DNA from: Pseudomonadota bacterium
GTDB lineage: Bacteria > Pseudomonadota > Gammaproteobacteria > Steroidobacterales > GCA-2729495
DNA length: 17,029 nucleotides
Direction: 5' to 3'
NCBI GenBank assembly: GCA_030836925.1
Contig: JAUPLK010000006.1
Span: 1-17,029 of the forward strand
A program made the translations under genes and the position numbers. Position 1 is the stretch's first letter. Each line of letters opens with the position of its first letter. The notes below the pieces were generated by a model that had not been told where the DNA came from, searched no databases, and was given only the letters and a program-made list of their open reading frames with translations. Below are positions 6,395-14,018 of the stretch, in pieces.

Positions 6395-7135
6395 TCAATC
6401 CAGCATGCGCAGTGCGACTGCTGAGGTGTTGTCGCTGTGGGGGCTGCTGATGCGAACTGACTGTTCGCCGATCCGGCGCAGGCCGGCAGCAAGCGCCTCA
6501 CCTTCCGCGCCCAGGCTGGCCAGCCGCTCTTCTCCCAAACCAGACCACAGGCCATCAGAGCAGGCCAACAGGATATCGCCAGACACCAGCAGCTTCTGGC
6601 GCGTGATCGTCATGCCCGGCAGCCAGGTGTCACCGCCCAGGCAGCACTCCACGTAGTTGCGCATCGGATGCGCGGCGATATCGGCCTCGGTGATGACGCC
6701 ATCCTGGAGGAGCAGCTCGACATGGCTGTGGTCGCGGGTGCGCTCGCGCACCTTGCCCTGTCGCAGGTGATAGATGCGGCTGTCACCGACGTGGGCAAAA
6801 TATGCCGCACCATCCTGCACGAGACAGAGCGCACAGGTCGCGCGCGGCCGCGCCTCCATCGACTGATTTGCGCCCAGCAGCACCAGGTTGGCGTGCGCCC
6901 GGCCGATGGCCAGATGCAGAAAGCCGATCGGGTCAAAGACCGGATGCTGGACACGGTTGAACGCATCCCGCACCGTCTCTACAGCCAGCTGCGCTGCACC
7001 GGCCCCGTCGGAGTGACCGCCCATGCCATCGATGGCGATCAGCAATACCGACTTCTCGTCTGCCACGACCAGGACCCGATCCTGGTTTTCCTCCCGATCA
7101 CCGATCAGGCTCAGCTCTGCATACTCGACTCGCAA
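6395..7135 (-). CDS. PP2C-family serine/threonine protein phosphatase
   Basis: Metal-dependent (Mn2+/Mg2+) phosphatase that removes phosphate from Ser/Thr of proteins; 246 residues, a stand-alone cytosolic catalytic domain of normal size (bacterial Stp/PppA type). Motifs are GDREENQDR (residues 12-20), AIDGMGGHSDG with Asp36, AHVGDSRIYHLR (114-125), CSDGLW with Asp194 and HSDNTSAV with Asp235, the usual metal-coordinating aspartates. The start is TTG 7135, preceded by GAGG at five to six bases; I found no ATG or GTG that keeps the conserved N-terminus. The gene leads the operon with rph and rdgB and diverges from yicC. No protein kinase gene lies beside it in this window, although bacterial PP2C genes are often paired with one. 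The family is certain; the physiological substrate is unknown. Confidence 0.93.
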   Translation of the reverse strand: MRVEYAELSLIGDREENQDRVLVVADEKSVLLIAIDGMGGHSDGAGAAQLAVETVRDAFNRVQHPVFDPIGFLHLAIGRAHANLVLLGANQSMEARPRATCALCLVQDGAAYFAHVGDSRIYHLRQGKVRERTRDHSHVELLLQDGVITEADIAAHPMRNYVECCLGGDTWLPGMTITRQKLLVSGDILLACSDGLWSGLGEERLASLGAEGEALAAGLRRIGEQSVRISSPHSDNTSAVALRMLD

Positions 7136-7161
7136 GGCGACCTCACCCGGAAAAGCCCATG

Positions 7162-7192
7162 TGTATAAAAAAACGGGGATGCGGAACTACAA
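7162..7192 (-). promoter_or_regulatory. Possible promoter of the PP2C-rph-rdgB operon
   Basis: On the minus strand TATACA (7167-7162) is a plausible -10 box. TTGTAG (7192-7187) is a weak -35 at 19-base spacing, with a run of T in between. Transcription would start near 7155, about 20 bases before the TTG start. On the opposite strand TACAAT (7188-7193) could be a -10 for yicC, but it has no matching -35. Confidence 0.3.
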
Positions 7193-7304
7193 TGTACCGC
7201 GGTTCACGACAGTCTAAGCGCCGCTCCAGAACGATGCACACAATCTTTGCCATAACCGCAGGCACACAGCCAAAAACCAGGCGTTTGCAGCAGGAGTAGA
7301 GGAT

Positions 7305-8171
7305 TTGATCCGCAGCATGACGGGATTCGCCCAATCCGAGTCGGGCACATCGCAGGGCGTACTCCTGTGGGAACTGCGTTCGGTCAACAACCGCTACCTC
7401 GAAGTGCAGCTGCGGCTGCCCGAGCTGTTCCGGCCCATCGAGAACGACGTGCGGCAACTCGCGGCAGCCCGCCTCGGACGTGGCCGTGTCGAGGCGAGCC
7501 TCAGCCTGCGCAACCCGCAGGGTCAGCCGGCCGGCAGCCAGCTCAACCTGGTGCTGGCGCGCCAGATCATCAGTCACGCACAGACCATCGCCGATGAGCT
7601 CAAGAATCCGGCGGCGCTGAGTCCGCTGGAGCTGCTGCGCTGGCCCGGCGTGCTGGAACAGGAGGAGCAGGACCTTTCCACCCTGCTGCCGCTGGCACTG
7701 GCCGGATTCGAATCGGCGCTGGCCGATCTCGATGCAGCCCGGGGGCGCGAAGGCGCGCGCATCGAGGAGATGTTCGAGCGGCGGCTCGCCGAAATCGAGA
7801 CCTGCGTCGCGACCGTTGTCGGTCGTCTGCCCACGGTACTGACACGCATCCGTGAACGGCTGGCCGAGCGCATCGCATCGCTCGGCATCCCGGCCGACAG
7901 CGAGCGCCTCGAGCAGGAGATCGCGCTGCTGGCCCAGAAGCTCGATGTCAGCGAAGAGCTCGACCGCCTCACCGCCCACATCGCCGAGTTCCGCAGCAAC
8001 CTCCGTTCCGGTGCACCGGTAGGGCGGCGGCTCGATTTCCTCGTGCAGGAACTGAATCGTGAAGCCAATACCCTGGGCTCCAAGTCCGCCGATGCAGAGA
8101 CCACCCGGCTGGCCGTGGATATCAAGGTGCTGATTGAACAGATCAGGGAGCAGGTTCAAAACGTGGAGTGA
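7305..8171 (+). CDS. yicC: YicC family endoribonuclease
   Basis: Member of the YicC/YloC family, long uncharacterised and more recently described as endoribonucleases acting on RNA. The protein has 288 residues, the family's normal length. The N-terminal domain begins MIRSMTGFA and contains ELRSVNNRYLEVQLRLPE and GRGRVEASL. The C-terminal domain (formerly DUF1732) has RRLDFLVQELNREANTLGSK and ends ADAETTRLAVDIKVLIEQIREQVQNVE. The start is TTG 7305, with AGGAG at 7292-7296 eight bases upstream; the first ATG (7317) would remove the conserved MIRS. The gene is divergent from the PP2C operon and heads a plus-strand series followed 29 bases later by gmk, an association common in Proteobacteria. 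A long reverse-strand frame over this gene is a GC-rich artefact. Confidence 0.95.
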   Translation: MIRSMTGFAQSESGTSQGVLLWELRSVNNRYLEVQLRLPELFRPIENDVRQLAAARLGRGRVEASLSLRNPQGQPAGSQLNLVLARQIISHAQTIADELKNPAALSPLELLRWPGVLEQEEQDLSTLLPLALAGFESALADLDAARGREGARIEEMFERRLAEIETCVATVVGRLPTVLTRIRERLAERIASLGIPADSERLEQEIALLAQKLDVSEELDRLTAHIAEFRSNLRSGAPVGRRLDFLVQELNREANTLGSKSADAETTRLAVDIKVLIEQIREQVQNVE

Positions 8172-8200
8172 GGTTGCTCCCCGTGCCAGACTTGCCGCAT

Positions 8201-8833
8201 ATGAAAAACCACCAGCCCAAAACCGGCACGCTCTTCGTCCTCTCCGCCCCCTCCGGCGCCGGCAAGACCACGCTGGTGAAGGCCTTGATGGCGCGCGATC
8301 CGGAACTGCGCTTCTCGGTGTCCTTCACCACGCGCAAACCACGCCCCGGCGAAGTGCCGGAGCGCGACTATTTCTTCGTCGACGAAGCCCGCTTCGAGGC
8401 GATGGTCGCTGGCGGCGAGTTTCTCGAACACGCCCGGGTGTTCGGCAATCTCTACGGCACCAGTCGCGCACAGGTCGATGCGATTCTCGCCACCGGGCGC
8501 AACGTGCTGCTCGAGATCGACTGGCAGGGCGCGCAGCAGATTCGCAGGAATGCGCCGCACTGCTGTTCGATCTTCATCATGCCGCCGAGCACAGGCGAAC
8601 TTGAATGCCGCCTGCGCAACCGGGCGACGGATTCCGAGGCGGTGATTCGCCAGCGCCTCAGTCAGGCACTCGACGACATGGCGCACTGGCAGGAGTTCGA
8701 CTACGTCGTGATCAATGCCGACCAGCAACAGGCCGGCGACGATCTGCATGCCATTATCCAGGGCCGGGGACCCCATCTGTCTGCGCGCTTGCCGGAACGT
8801 GCAGCCGCTGCCAGGGCGATCCTCGGCAGCTGA
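8201..8833 (+). CDS. gmk: Guanylate kinase
   Basis: Phosphorylates GMP to GDP with ATP, feeding GTP, dGTP and ppGpp synthesis. The protein has 210 residues; the Escherichia coli enzyme has 207. The P-loop SAPSGAGKTT lies at residues 15-24, followed by the GMP-binding signature TTRKPRPGEVPERDYFFV, then EFLEHARVFGNLYGTSR and LLEIDWQGAQQIR. ATG 8201 gives the family-standard short N-terminus (MKNHQPKTGTLFVLSAPSG). A GTG at 8168, overlapping the yicC stop, would add 11 unconserved residues. No clear ribosome binding site precedes ATG 8201, so translation may depend on coupling to yicC. The gene lies between yicC and rpoZ in a conserved arrangement that continues into spoT. Confidence 0.97.
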   Translation: MKNHQPKTGTLFVLSAPSGAGKTTLVKALMARDPELRFSVSFTTRKPRPGEVPERDYFFVDEARFEAMVAGGEFLEHARVFGNLYGTSRAQVDAILATGRNVLLEIDWQGAQQIRRNAPHCCSIFIMPPSTGELECRLRNRATDSEAVIRQRLSQALDDMAHWQEFDYVVINADQQQAGDDLHAIIQGRGPHLSARLPERAAAARAILGS

Positions 8834-8871
8834 ACAACCCGCGCGCACTTAGACCAAGTTGGCATAAACGA

Positions 8872-8905
8872 TTGCGGTACAGCGGACGCCGCGGCTAGAG
8901 TCCGC
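8872..8905 (+). promoter_or_regulatory. Candidate internal promoter and dyad before rpoZ
   Basis: TTGCGG (8872-8877) and TAGAGT (8896-8901) are 18 bases apart and could act as -35 and -10 boxes, each only partly matching consensus. A dyad GCGGAC (8882-8887) / GTCCGC (8900-8905) surrounds most of the -10 box. A similar arrangement of GCTAGA inside an inverted repeat recurs before spoT. Confidence 0.4.
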
Positions 8906-8945
8906 GTCCCGTTACTCGCATCTCGATCACTGACAGGAACACGCC

Positions 8946-9245
8946 ATGGCCCGGATTACCGTCGAAGACAGTCTGCAGAATGTATCCAACCTGTTCGAGC
9001 TGGTGCTGGTGGCGGCGAAGCGTGCCCGCCGCATCGCGAATGGCGCCCAGCCACTGGTGGATCGCGAGAATGACAAACCGACGGTCATCGCCCTGCGCGA
9101 AATCGCCGAAGGCCTGATCACGCGGGATCTGCTCGCCGAAGCCGACCAGACCCCTGAAGACCGCATGGCGCAGGAACAGGCCGAGATGGCACTGGCAGAA
9201 GTGCCGCTGCGCCTCGACCAGCTCGACGACGACATGCCGGACTGA
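8946..9245 (+). CDS. rpoZ: DNA-directed RNA polymerase omega subunit
   Basis: Small RNA polymerase subunit that clamps the beta-prime subunit and helps form one ppGpp binding site. The protein has 99 residues; the Escherichia coli protein has 91. It begins MARITVEDSLQNVSNLFELVLVAA, and the conserved block VIALREIAEGLI is present at about residues 47-58. The C-terminal tail is acidic and glutamine-rich, ending LDQLDDDMPD, and is variable in the family. AGGAA at 8935-8939 is placed correctly for ATG 8946. It follows gmk after 112 bases that carry a candidate promoter, and precedes spoT, so the ppGpp receptor subunit and the ppGpp enzyme are adjacent. Confidence 0.97.
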   Translation: MARITVEDSLQNVSNLFELVLVAAKRARRIANGAQPLVDRENDKPTVIALREIAEGLITRDLLAEADQTPEDRMAQEQAEMALAEVPLRLDQLDDDMPD

Positions 9246-9286
9246 GGCAACGATCGGCGGGAATTGCTGCCGGGTCCACACCGTCC

Positions 9287-9313
9287 GGCGGGGACGGCGC
9301 TAGAATCCCCGCC
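9287..9313 (+). promoter_or_regulatory. Perfect 8-bp inverted repeat with a -10 box abutting the spoT ATG
   Basis: GGCGGGGA (9287-9294) and TCCCCGCC (9306-9313) are perfect inverted arms with an 11-base loop. The right arm ends at the base before the spoT ATG. TAGAAT (9301-9306), a good -10 hexamer, straddles loop and right arm. Its expected start point is at about 9313-9314, the ATG itself. No Shine-Dalgarno sequence precedes the ATG and no -35 box is at standard spacing. Confidence 0.45.
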
Positions 9314-11494
9314 ATGGACTACGCCGCCACCCTGCTCAATCATCTGCCGCTTACGCGGCGCGCCAATGGGCTGGCCGGCCTGCTGGCAAAAACCGCCTAC
9401 CTGTCTCGCCAGCAGCTCAAGCTGATCAGCGAGGCACACGCCTTCAGCGCCAGCCGCCACGAAGGACAGAAGCGGCACTCCGGTGATGCCTATATCACGC
9501 ACCCGGTGGCGGTTGCCGCCATCCTCGCTGACCTGCACCTGGACTACCCGAGCATCGCAGCCGCCCTTCTACACGATGTCATCGAGGACACGCCCACAGC
9601 CAAGGACGAAATCGCGCAGAAGTTCGGCACCGAGATCGCCTCGCTGGTGGACGGTGTCAGCAAGCTGGAGAAGCTGAACTTCAACAGCCGCAGCGAGCTG
9701 CAGGTCGAGAGCTTCCGCAAGATGATGCTCGCGATGGTGCAGGACATCCGGGTGATCCTGCTCAAGCTCGCCGACCGCCTGCACAACATGCAGACCCTGG
9801 ACTCGATGCCGGCGGAGAAGCAGGTCCGCATCGCCCGCGAAACCCTGGAAATCTACGCACCGATCGCCAACCGTCTCGGCATGAACACGCTCAAGACAGA
9901 GCTTGAGGATCTCGGCTTCCGTCATGCCCATCCGTTCCGCTACCGCGTGCTCGACAAGGCCGTACGCCGGGCCGAGGGCAACCAGCGGCAGTTCTTGAAG
10001 AACATTGCCGAAAAGCTCAATCACGCACTGCGTGAGGCGGGACTCAAGGCCACGGTCACCGGACGCAAGAAGCACCTTTACAGCATCTACCGCAAAATGG
10101 AGACGAAGAAGCGCTCGCTGGGCGACATCGCGGATGTCTTCGGCTTTCGCGTGATCGTCGATTCGGTGGACGAGTGTTACCGCGTACTCGGCGTGGTGCA
10201 CCAGATCTACAAGCCGATGCCCGGACGGTTCAAGGATTACATTGCCATCCCACGCATCAACGGTTATCAGTCGCTGCACACCAGTCTGTTCGGACCCAAC
10301 GGCACACCGATCGAGGTGCAGATACGCACCAGCGAGATGGCCCGCGTTGCCGAAACCGGCATCGCCGCCCACTGGCACTACAAGGAAGACGACCAGGAAG
10401 TGACGCCACCGCAGGCGCGCGCCCGGGAGTGGCTGGCCAGCATCAATGAAATGCAGTCGGCCGCCAACTCCGAGGAATTCATGGAACACGTCAAGGTCGA
10501 CCTGTTCCCCGATGCCGTCTACGTGTTCACCCCCAAGGGCGAAATCATGCGCCTGCCGCGCGGTGCAACCTGCGTGGATTTCGCCTATGCGGTGCATACC
10601 GATATCGGCGACCGGTGCGTGGCAGCCAAGATCGACCGGCGACTCGTGCCCTTGCGCACACAGATCGAAAACGGTCAGACCGTCGAGGTGATTACGGCCA
10701 AGACGGCACGACCCAATCCCAGCTGGGTCAATTTCGTGGCTACGGCGAAGGCACGCGCCGCCGTGCGCCAGTACCTGAAGAACCTGCGCCAGGGCGAGGC
10801 CCAGGATCTCGGTCGCCGGCTGCTCGATCAGGCCATGCGCGATGCCGGCACGCCCCTGCGCAAGATCGGCGATGACCGGATAAAGGCCCTGCTGGCCGAA
10901 CTGAAGTTGAAGAACGCCGATGAACTGTTCCGGCAGCTCGGGCTGGGCGAGCGACTGGCGCCGCTGGTCGCCAAGGCACTCCTGCAGCCAGCCAGCGCTG
11001 CTGCTGCCAGCACGACTGGCGGCACGGCATCAGGCGATCCGGTGACACCCACACCGATCGCGATCGCCGGCACCGAAGGACTGGTGGTGTCCTATGCACG
11101 CTGCTGTCACCCGATACCCGGCGACCCGATCATGGGCTATCTCAGCACCGGTCGCGGCGTGGTGATACACCGCAACGTTTGCGGAAACCTGAGCGAATAC
11201 CGCAAACAGCCGAACAAGTGGATTACGGTCAGCTGGCAACCCGGCATAGACCGCGAGTTTTCTGCCGAGATCCGCATCGAGGTGGACAACCGGCCCGGCG
11301 TACTGGCCGAAGTCGCGAGCCGGATTGCCGATGCGGGCTCGAACATCGAACAGGTTTCCATCGACGAACGCCATGACGATTCGGCGGCCATGCTGTTTTC
11401 GATCCTGGTCCGCGACCGCAAGCAACTCGCGCAGGTCATCCGCAGCATCCGGCGCATGAAGGTCGTGAAGAAACTGAGCCGCACCTGTACCTGA
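9314..11494 (+). CDS. spoT: Bifunctional (p)ppGpp synthetase/hydrolase (SpoT/Rel type)
   Basis: Makes and degrades the alarmone (p)ppGpp that reprograms transcription during starvation. The protein has 726 residues. The HD hydrolase has His63, His87-Asp88 and Glu91-Asp92 (HDVIED) and Asp154 in KLADRLHNM. The synthetase has RKKHLYSIYRKM at 251-262, Asp274, RFKD at 305-308, the NGYQSLHT loop with Tyr318 and EVQIRT with Glu334 and Gln336. RFKD is the charge type seen in bifunctional Rel/SpoT enzymes, in contrast to the EXDD of synthetase-only RelA. Then come TGS (about 400-460), helical, CC/zinc-finger-like (ARCCHPIPGDPI, about 595-625) and ACT (about 650-722) domains. A low-complexity Ala/Thr linker lies at about 560-580. 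Both active sites look intact. It follows rpoZ by 68 bases and precedes ridA by 26. A candidate promoter directly abuts its ATG. Confidence 0.97.
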   Translation: MDYAATLLNHLPLTRRANGLAGLLAKTAYLSRQQLKLISEAHAFSASRHEGQKRHSGDAYITHPVAVAAILADLHLDYPSIAAALLHDVIEDTPTAKDEIAQKFGTEIASLVDGVSKLEKLNFNSRSELQVESFRKMMLAMVQDIRVILLKLADRLHNMQTLDSMPAEKQVRIARETLEIYAPIANRLGMNTLKTELEDLGFRHAHPFRYRVLDKAVRRAEGNQRQFLKNIAEKLNHALREAGLKATVTGRKKHLYSIYRKMETKKRSLGDIADVFGFRVIVDSVDECYRVLGVVHQIYKPMPGRFKDYIAIPRINGYQSLHTSLFGPNGTPIEVQIRTSEMARVAETGIAAHWHYKEDDQEVTPPQARAREWLASINEMQSAANSEEFMEHVKVDLFPDAVYVFTPKGEIMRLPRGATCVDFAYAVHTDIGDRCVAAKIDRRLVPLRTQIENGQTVEVITAKTARPNPSWVNFVATAKARAAVRQYLKNLRQGEAQDLGRRLLDQAMRDAGTPLRKIGDDRIKALLAELKLKNADELFRQLGLGERLAPLVAKALLQPASAAAASTTGGTASGDPVTPTPIAIAGTEGLVVSYARCCHPIPGDPIMGYLSTGRGVVIHRNVCGNLSEYRKQPNKWITVSWQPGIDREFSAEIRIEVDNRPGVLAEVASRIADAGSNIEQVSIDERHDDSAAMLFSILVRDRKQLAQVIRSIRRMKVVKKLSRTCT

Positions 11495-11520
11495 GTCCAT
11501 TCCGGAGTTTTCAAAACGCC

Positions 11521-11901
11521 ATGTCCAGACAAGCCATCCACAGCCCGCAAGCCCCGGCCGCCATCGGCACCTACTCCCAGGCCATCCGCGCCGGCGGCGC
11601 CGTGTATCTGTCGGGCCAGTTGCCGCTCGATCCGGCGACCGGGCAACTCGTGGACGGCGACATGCGTGTGCATGTACGACAGGTGTTTGCCAATCTCGCG
11701 GCCGTGGCTGCCGCAGCGGGCACTGCGCTGGACAGCGCGGTGAAGGTCACGGTATTTCTCACCGACCTGACGCACTTCAGCATCGTCAATGAAGTGATGG
11801 CCGAGTTCTTCACCCAGCCTTATCCCGCCCGCGCGGCGATCGGCGTGGCTTCCCTGCCGCGCGGTGCAGCTGTCGAGGCGGATGCAATCCTCGTCCCCTG
11901 A
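11521..11901 (+). CDS. ridA: RidA family reactive enamine/imine deaminase
   Basis: Hydrolyses reactive 2-aminoacrylate and related enamines/imines released by PLP enzymes, protecting them from damage; a cytosolic trimer. The protein has 126 residues, the family length. It contains GTYSQAIRAGGAVYLSGQLPLDP near the start, Arg104 in PARAAIGVASLPRG, the catalytic carboxylate-binding arginine, and Glu119 in AVEADAI. GGAG at 11506-11509 lies 11 bases before ATG 11521, a somewhat long spacing. The gene sits between spoT and recG, a frequent proteobacterial order. Its last 20 bases overlap the start of recG in another frame, suggesting coupled translation. Confidence 0.96.
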   Translation: MSRQAIHSPQAPAAIGTYSQAIRAGGAVYLSGQLPLDPATGQLVDGDMRVHVRQVFANLAAVAAAAGTALDSAVKVTVFLTDLTHFSIVNEVMAEFFTQPYPARAAIGVASLPRGAAVEADAILVP

Positions 11902-13966
11902 ACTCCGCGCACTGCGCGGAGTCGGGCCGGCCGCCGAAGAACGCCTGCTGCGGCTGGGCATCAGCCGGCCGCTGGATCTCCTGTTCCTGCTGCCACAGCG
12001 CTACGAAGACCGCACCCGGCTCACGCCGCTCGGCGCGCTGCGTCCCGGGCAGCGGGCGGTCATCGAGGGTGTAATCGCCGTAGCCGACGTCGCGTACCGC
12101 GGCCGGCGCAGCCTGCTGGTGCGTATCAGCGACCGCACCGGTCAACTGACCCTGCGGTTTTTCCATTTTTCACGTATCCAGCAGAACAGCCTGGCCGCCG
12201 GTACGCGGCTGCGCTGTTATGGCGAAGTGCGCCAGGGGCCGCTGGGCTTCGAGATGGTGCATCCGGAATACCGGCTGCTGCAGCCCGGTCAATCTGCACC
12301 ACTCGAAGACCGTCTGACACCCGTCTACCCCACCGTCGAGGGCCTGGCCCAGTTTCGCATCCGCGATCTCACCGACCAGGTACTGAACCGCTGCCTCGAC
12401 ACGCTGACCGACGCCTTGCCGACTGCAGAGACAGAGCGTCTGGGCCTGCCCCCGCTGCGTGAGGCCCTGGCATACGTCCATCGCCCACCCATCGGTGCCG
12501 ATCTGCAACTGCTGGGCAGCGGCCTGCATCCCTGCCAGCGCAGGCTCGCGCTGGAAGAAATGCTCGCGCATCACCTCAGCCTGCGCCAGATTCGCGAACG
12601 CGCACGCGGCGACCAGGGCATCGCACTGCCAGCGACGCTGCCGGCAGCTGATACATTGCGATCACGCTTTACGCAGCGCCTGGGCTTCAGCCTGACCGGT
12701 GGACAGCAGGCAGCGCTCGCCGATATTGATGCCGACCTCGCGCAGCCCCATGCGATGATGCGCCTGGTCCAGGGCGATGTCGGCTGCGGCAAGACGGTGG
12801 TTGCTGCGGCAGCAGCGCTCACCGCCATCGCGCACGGTCACCAGGTTGCCGTCATGGCACCGACCGAGCTGCTGGCCGAGCAGCACCGCAATACCTTTCA
12901 ACGCTGGTTCGAGCCGCTGGGCGTCAAGGTGGTCTGGCTGTCCGGCAGTCTGCGCAAGCGCGCGCGCGCGCAGGCCCATGCGGCCGCAGCCGACGGTTCG
13001 GCACAGCTGCTGGTCGGCACCCATGCGCTGTTCCAGTCGGATCTGGCTTATCGGAGCCTGGCGCTGGTGATCGTGGACGAGCAACACCGCTTCGGCGTGC
13101 ATCAGCGGCTGCAACTGATGGACAAGGGCGTTCGTGACGCGGCCCGGCCGCATCAGCTGGTCATGACCGCCACACCAATCCCGCGCACGCTGGCCATGAC
13201 TCTCTATGCGGATCTCGATACCTCGGTGATCCGCGAGCTGCCGCCAGGGCGCAAGCCGGTGACGACTATCGCACTGCCCGAGCGACGGCGCGCAGAAGTG
13301 GTCGCCCGCGTGCGCGATGCCTGTCGCAGCGGCGCACAGGCCTACTGGGTCTGTCCGCTGATCGAAGAGTCAGATCACCTTGAGTCGCAGGCCGCCGAGC
13401 CCACCGCAGCGGCGCTCGCCGAAGCCCTGCCCGATATCCGCATCGGCGTGATCCACGGGCGGATGAGCAGCACCGACAAAGAACAGGTGATGAAGGCTTT
13501 CGTGGCCGGCGAACTGCAGCTGCTGGTGGCAACCACCGTCATTGAAGTCGGCGTGGATGTGCCGTCAGCCAGCCTGATGATCATCGAGAACGCCGAGCGC
13601 CTGGGCCTGTCGCAACTGCATCAGCTGCGCGGCCGGGTGGGGCGGGGGCAGGACGCCAGTATCTGCGTGCTGCTGTACCACAGTCCGCTGGCGGAGATGG
13701 CGCGCGCGCGGCTGGAGGTCCTGCGCGCCACCAATGATGGTTTCGAAGTGGCGCAGCGGGACCTGGAACTGCGCGGACCGGGCGAGGTGCTGGGCACGCG
13801 CCAGACCGGACTGACGCAGTTGCGGGTTGCCGATCTGGTTCGCGATGCGGACCTCGCACCGGCGGTACAGCGGATCGCCCGTGAACTGCTGGCCACGGCA
13901 TCACCGGCTGTGGAAGAACTTCGGCAGCGCTGGATCGGTGCCGGCGACCGCTACGGGGCGGTCTGA
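11882..13966 (+). CDS. recG: ATP-dependent DNA helicase RecG
   Basis: Double-stranded DNA translocase that remodels stalled replication forks and branched recombination intermediates. The predicted protein has 694 residues; Escherichia coli RecG has 693. The N-terminus has a helical/HhH-like stretch (LRALRGVGPAAEERLLRLGI) and the wedge OB domain (about residues 50-150). The helicase motor has the Walker A GDVGCGKT near residue 298, the RecG-type Walker B DEQHRFG near 399, MTATPIPRTLAM, and C-terminal TTVIEVGVDVPSAS and QLRGRVGRG. ATG 11882 is chosen because it begins just before the conserved SPELRALRGVG and has GAGG a few bases upstream. A GTG at 11864 would add six residues. It overlaps ridA by 20 bases and is probably last in the yicC-to-recG series. 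Confidence 0.97.
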   Translation: MQSSSPELRALRGVGPAAEERLLRLGISRPLDLLFLLPQRYEDRTRLTPLGALRPGQRAVIEGVIAVADVAYRGRRSLLVRISDRTGQLTLRFFHFSRIQQNSLAAGTRLRCYGEVRQGPLGFEMVHPEYRLLQPGQSAPLEDRLTPVYPTVEGLAQFRIRDLTDQVLNRCLDTLTDALPTAETERLGLPPLREALAYVHRPPIGADLQLLGSGLHPCQRRLALEEMLAHHLSLRQIRERARGDQGIALPATLPAADTLRSRFTQRLGFSLTGGQQAALADIDADLAQPHAMMRLVQGDVGCGKTVVAAAAALTAIAHGHQVAVMAPTELLAEQHRNTFQRWFEPLGVKVVWLSGSLRKRARAQAHAAAADGSAQLLVGTHALFQSDLAYRSLALVIVDEQHRFGVHQRLQLMDKGVRDAARPHQLVMTATPIPRTLAMTLYADLDTSVIRELPPGRKPVTTIALPERRRAEVVARVRDACRSGAQAYWVCPLIEESDHLESQAAEPTAAALAEALPDIRIGVIHGRMSSTDKEQVMKAFVAGELQLLVATTVIEVGVDVPSASLMIIENAERLGLSQLHQLRGRVGRGQDASICVLLYHSPLAEMARARLEVLRATNDGFEVAQRDLELRGPGEVLGTRQTGLTQLRVADLVRDADLAPAVQRIARELLATASPAVEELRQRWIGAGDRYGAV

Positions 13967-13970
13967 TTTC
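13946..13970 (+). terminator. Possible weak terminator at the recG stop codon
   Basis: GACCGC (13946-13951) and GCGGTC (13958-13963) form a perfect 6-bp stem with a 6-base loop, directly followed by the recG TGA and then ATTTCCTT. The T-tract is short and interrupted, so efficiency would be modest. The position at the end of a six-gene series supports a role. Confidence 0.35.
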
Positions 13971-14018
13971 CTTGTCGGTGGATGGCGAAGCTCGGCTAGA
14001 CTTGGGCGGAGCATTCAT

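Noticed and set aside
7143..8159. Long reverse-strand open frame opposite yicC (338 codons)
   Set aside because: Its translation has no recognisable family and it mirrors the codon structure of the conserved yicC. Similar shadows lie opposite the PBP1A gene, gltA, spoT and ubiA, as expected in GC-rich DNA.
8168..8200. Upstream GTG start for gmk overlapping the yicC stop
   Set aside because: It adds 11 residues not found in guanylate kinases. ATG 8201 gives the standard N-terminus.
8859..8876. Sigma-54-like promoter TTGGCA...ATTGCG upstream of rpoZ
   Set aside because: The GG and GC dinucleotides are separated by 11 bases in place of the required 10, so it does not fit the strict -24/-12 spacing.
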